Assembly: GCA_964387325.1 (NCBI GenBank)
Contig: CAYLYE010000298.1
Location: 1-6,063, forward strand
Length of the DNA: 6,063 nt
Source of the DNA: CAZZBK01 sp964387325
Lineage (GTDB): Bacteria > Planctomycetota > Planctomycetia > Pirellulales > PNKZ01
Direction: 5' to 3'
Of this stretch, positions 4,990 to 6,063 are shown piece after piece (position 1 is the first letter of the stretch; each line of letters begins with the position of its first letter). The position numbers and the translations under genes are program-made. The notes below the pieces were generated by a model, which made no database searches, was not told the DNA's origin, and saw only the letters and a program-made list of their open reading frames with translations.

Positions 4990-6063
4990 CTAGCAAGGCT
5001 CGCCCCAGACACGTGCCAACTCGATGACAATTTCTGCGGCTTGGGCAATTTCTTCCAAGCAACTCCACTCGATCGGGGCGTGCGCATTGTGTTCCCCCGT
5101 CGAGAGATTCGGTGTCGGCAGCCCCAACTCGGTGAGCCGCGAACCGTCGGTCCCGCCGCGCACAATCGTCAGTTGCGGCTCGCGTCCCAGGCGGCGATGT
5201 GCTGTCATCGCATGCGCGACGGCCCGCGGCTCACGCTGCAAGCCGTCGGCCAAATTGCGATACTGTTCGGTGATCTGCACGTCAATCTGCAGGCCGGGAA
5301 AATCGGCCATTACGGTCGATGCGATTTGTCGCAGTAACTCGGCGCTCTCGGCCAGCTTGGGTGTGTCGAAGTCGCGCAAGAGAATCTGTACGGTCGTTTG
5401 CGCGACACCGCCATCGATGTGATAAGGATGCAAAAAGCCTTGCCGATCGCAGGTCGTTTCCGGCGAGCGCGCCGTACGCGGCAAGCGATCAAGAAAGACC
5501 CCCACCGCACGGACGGCATTGATCATGCGTCCGTAGGCAATCGCCGGGTGAATGTTGACGCCGCGAAACACGACGGTCGCCAAGTCAGCCGAAAAAGTCT
5601 CGTTGGCAATCTGATCGGTTCCGCTGCCGTCGAGCGTGTAGCAGACCGTGGCCCCCAGGCCAGGGACATCGATATAATCGACCCCGTGACCAATCTCCTC
5701 ATCACAGGTGAAGCACGCCCGAATCGCTCCGTGCGGGATTTCAGGATGCTCCGCCAAATAGGCCAGCGCTTCGACAATCGCTGCCAAGCCGGCTTTGTCA
5801 TCGGCGCCGAGCAACGTGGTGCCGTCGCTGGTGATGATCGTTTGCCCGACGAGTTTGGCCAACTCAGGACTATCGGCCACGCGAATGACCTGCTGGCTCG
5901 CGGCGCTCAGCGCCAGATCGCCACCGGGGTATTTACGCCACACCTGGGGTTTAACCCCCTGGCCCGAGGTCTCGGGCGACGTATCGAGATGAGCGCAGAA
6001 CGCGATGGTCGGCGCGTTGTGCGACACGTTGGACGGGAGCGTGGCCGTCACGATGCCATGCGC
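4990..6063 (-). CDS. pepT: Peptidase T (aminotripeptidase, M20 family), N-terminus outside the window
   Basis: PepT is a cytoplasmic dizinc enzyme that removes the N-terminal residue from tripeptides in peptide recycling. The 357 visible residues align along their length with E. coli PepT as I recall it, starting inside its 'TLMATLPANV' region (here IVTATLPSNV); about 50 N-terminal residues lie past the right edge, giving a total near the usual 408. Numbering from the in-frame GTG at 6051, all the active-site residues are present: H21 and D23 in AHLDTSP, D84 in LLGADDKAG, the catalytic and ligand glutamates E118/E119 in TCDEEIGHG, D141 in TLDGSG and the late ligand H324 in GEHNAHAP. RGGTDGSRL (298-306) and the interface histidine in NIHPA (H168) are also kept. 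The GTG at 6051 is internal: the frame and homology continue to the window edge, so it should not be taken as the start. It should be active. It precedes the glycosyltransferase on the same strand by 192 bases, with no evident functional link. Confidence 0.94.
   Translation of the reverse strand, partial: AHGIVTATLPSNVSHNAPTIAFCAHLDTSPETSGQGVKPQVWRKYPGGDLALSAASQQVIRVADSPELAKLVGQTIITSDGTTLLGADDKAGLAAIVEALAYLAEHPEIPHGAIRACFTCDEEIGHGVDYIDVPGLGATVCYTLDGSGTDQIANETFSADLATVVFRGVNIHPAIAYGRMINAVRAVGVFLDRLPRTARSPETTCDRQGFLHPYHIDGGVAQTTVQILLRDFDTPKLAESAELLRQIASTVMADFPGLQIDVQITEQYRNLADGLQREPRAVAHAMTAHRRLGREPQLTIVRGGTDGSRLTELGLPTPNLSTGEHNAHAPIEWSCLEEIAQAAEIVIELARVWGEPC

Overview
The window looks like ordinary chromosomal DNA from a GC-rich, free-living Gram-negative-type bacterium. 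A planctomycete of the Pirellulales type is my best guess. This rests on a DUF2007 / zinc-ribbon / membrane protein of a style common in that phylum, on the mix of loosely related single genes, and on start sites that mostly lack strong Shine-Dalgarno sequences. It is an inference; there is no rRNA or marker gene to settle it. I found no tRNA, rRNA, CRISPR array, insertion sequence, integrase or phage gene.

Layout, left to right. Plus strand: the C-terminal part of a membrane fatty-acid desaturase (1-420), closed by a strong hairpin terminator (about 444-496). After a 230-base leader region comes a two-gene unit: a membrane protein with an N-terminal DUF2007 domain and a four-cysteine zinc ribbon (733-1581), whose stop codon overlaps (ATGA) the start of a family-16-type protein methyltransferase (1578-2249). 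A 132-base gap with a candidate promoter leads to a complete polyprenyl-phosphate sugar-phosphate transferase (2382-3770), the enzyme that starts synthesis of a lipid-linked exopolysaccharide or O-antigen repeat unit. Minus strand: a divergent family-2 glycosyltransferase (4797-3784) converges on it with only 13 bases between the stops, and further right is the aminotripeptidase PepT (6063-4990), whose N-terminus lies beyond the window.

How the genes relate. The two sugar enzymes could belong to one surface-polysaccharide pathway (priming plus a later transfer), but they are convergent and no flippase, polymerase or export gene is visible, so this link is only suggestive. The desaturase (membrane lipid fluidity) and PepT (peptide breakdown) are housekeeping genes with no evident tie to their neighbours. 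The most notable points are the translationally coupled DUF2007-membrane protein / methyltransferase pair, the AT-rich 3' half of the first gene of that pair, the glycosyltransferase that lacks the usual acidic metal-binding motif, and a hairpin-forming inverted repeat lying inside the candidate promoter of the sugar transferase. I do not see a clearly new biological system here.
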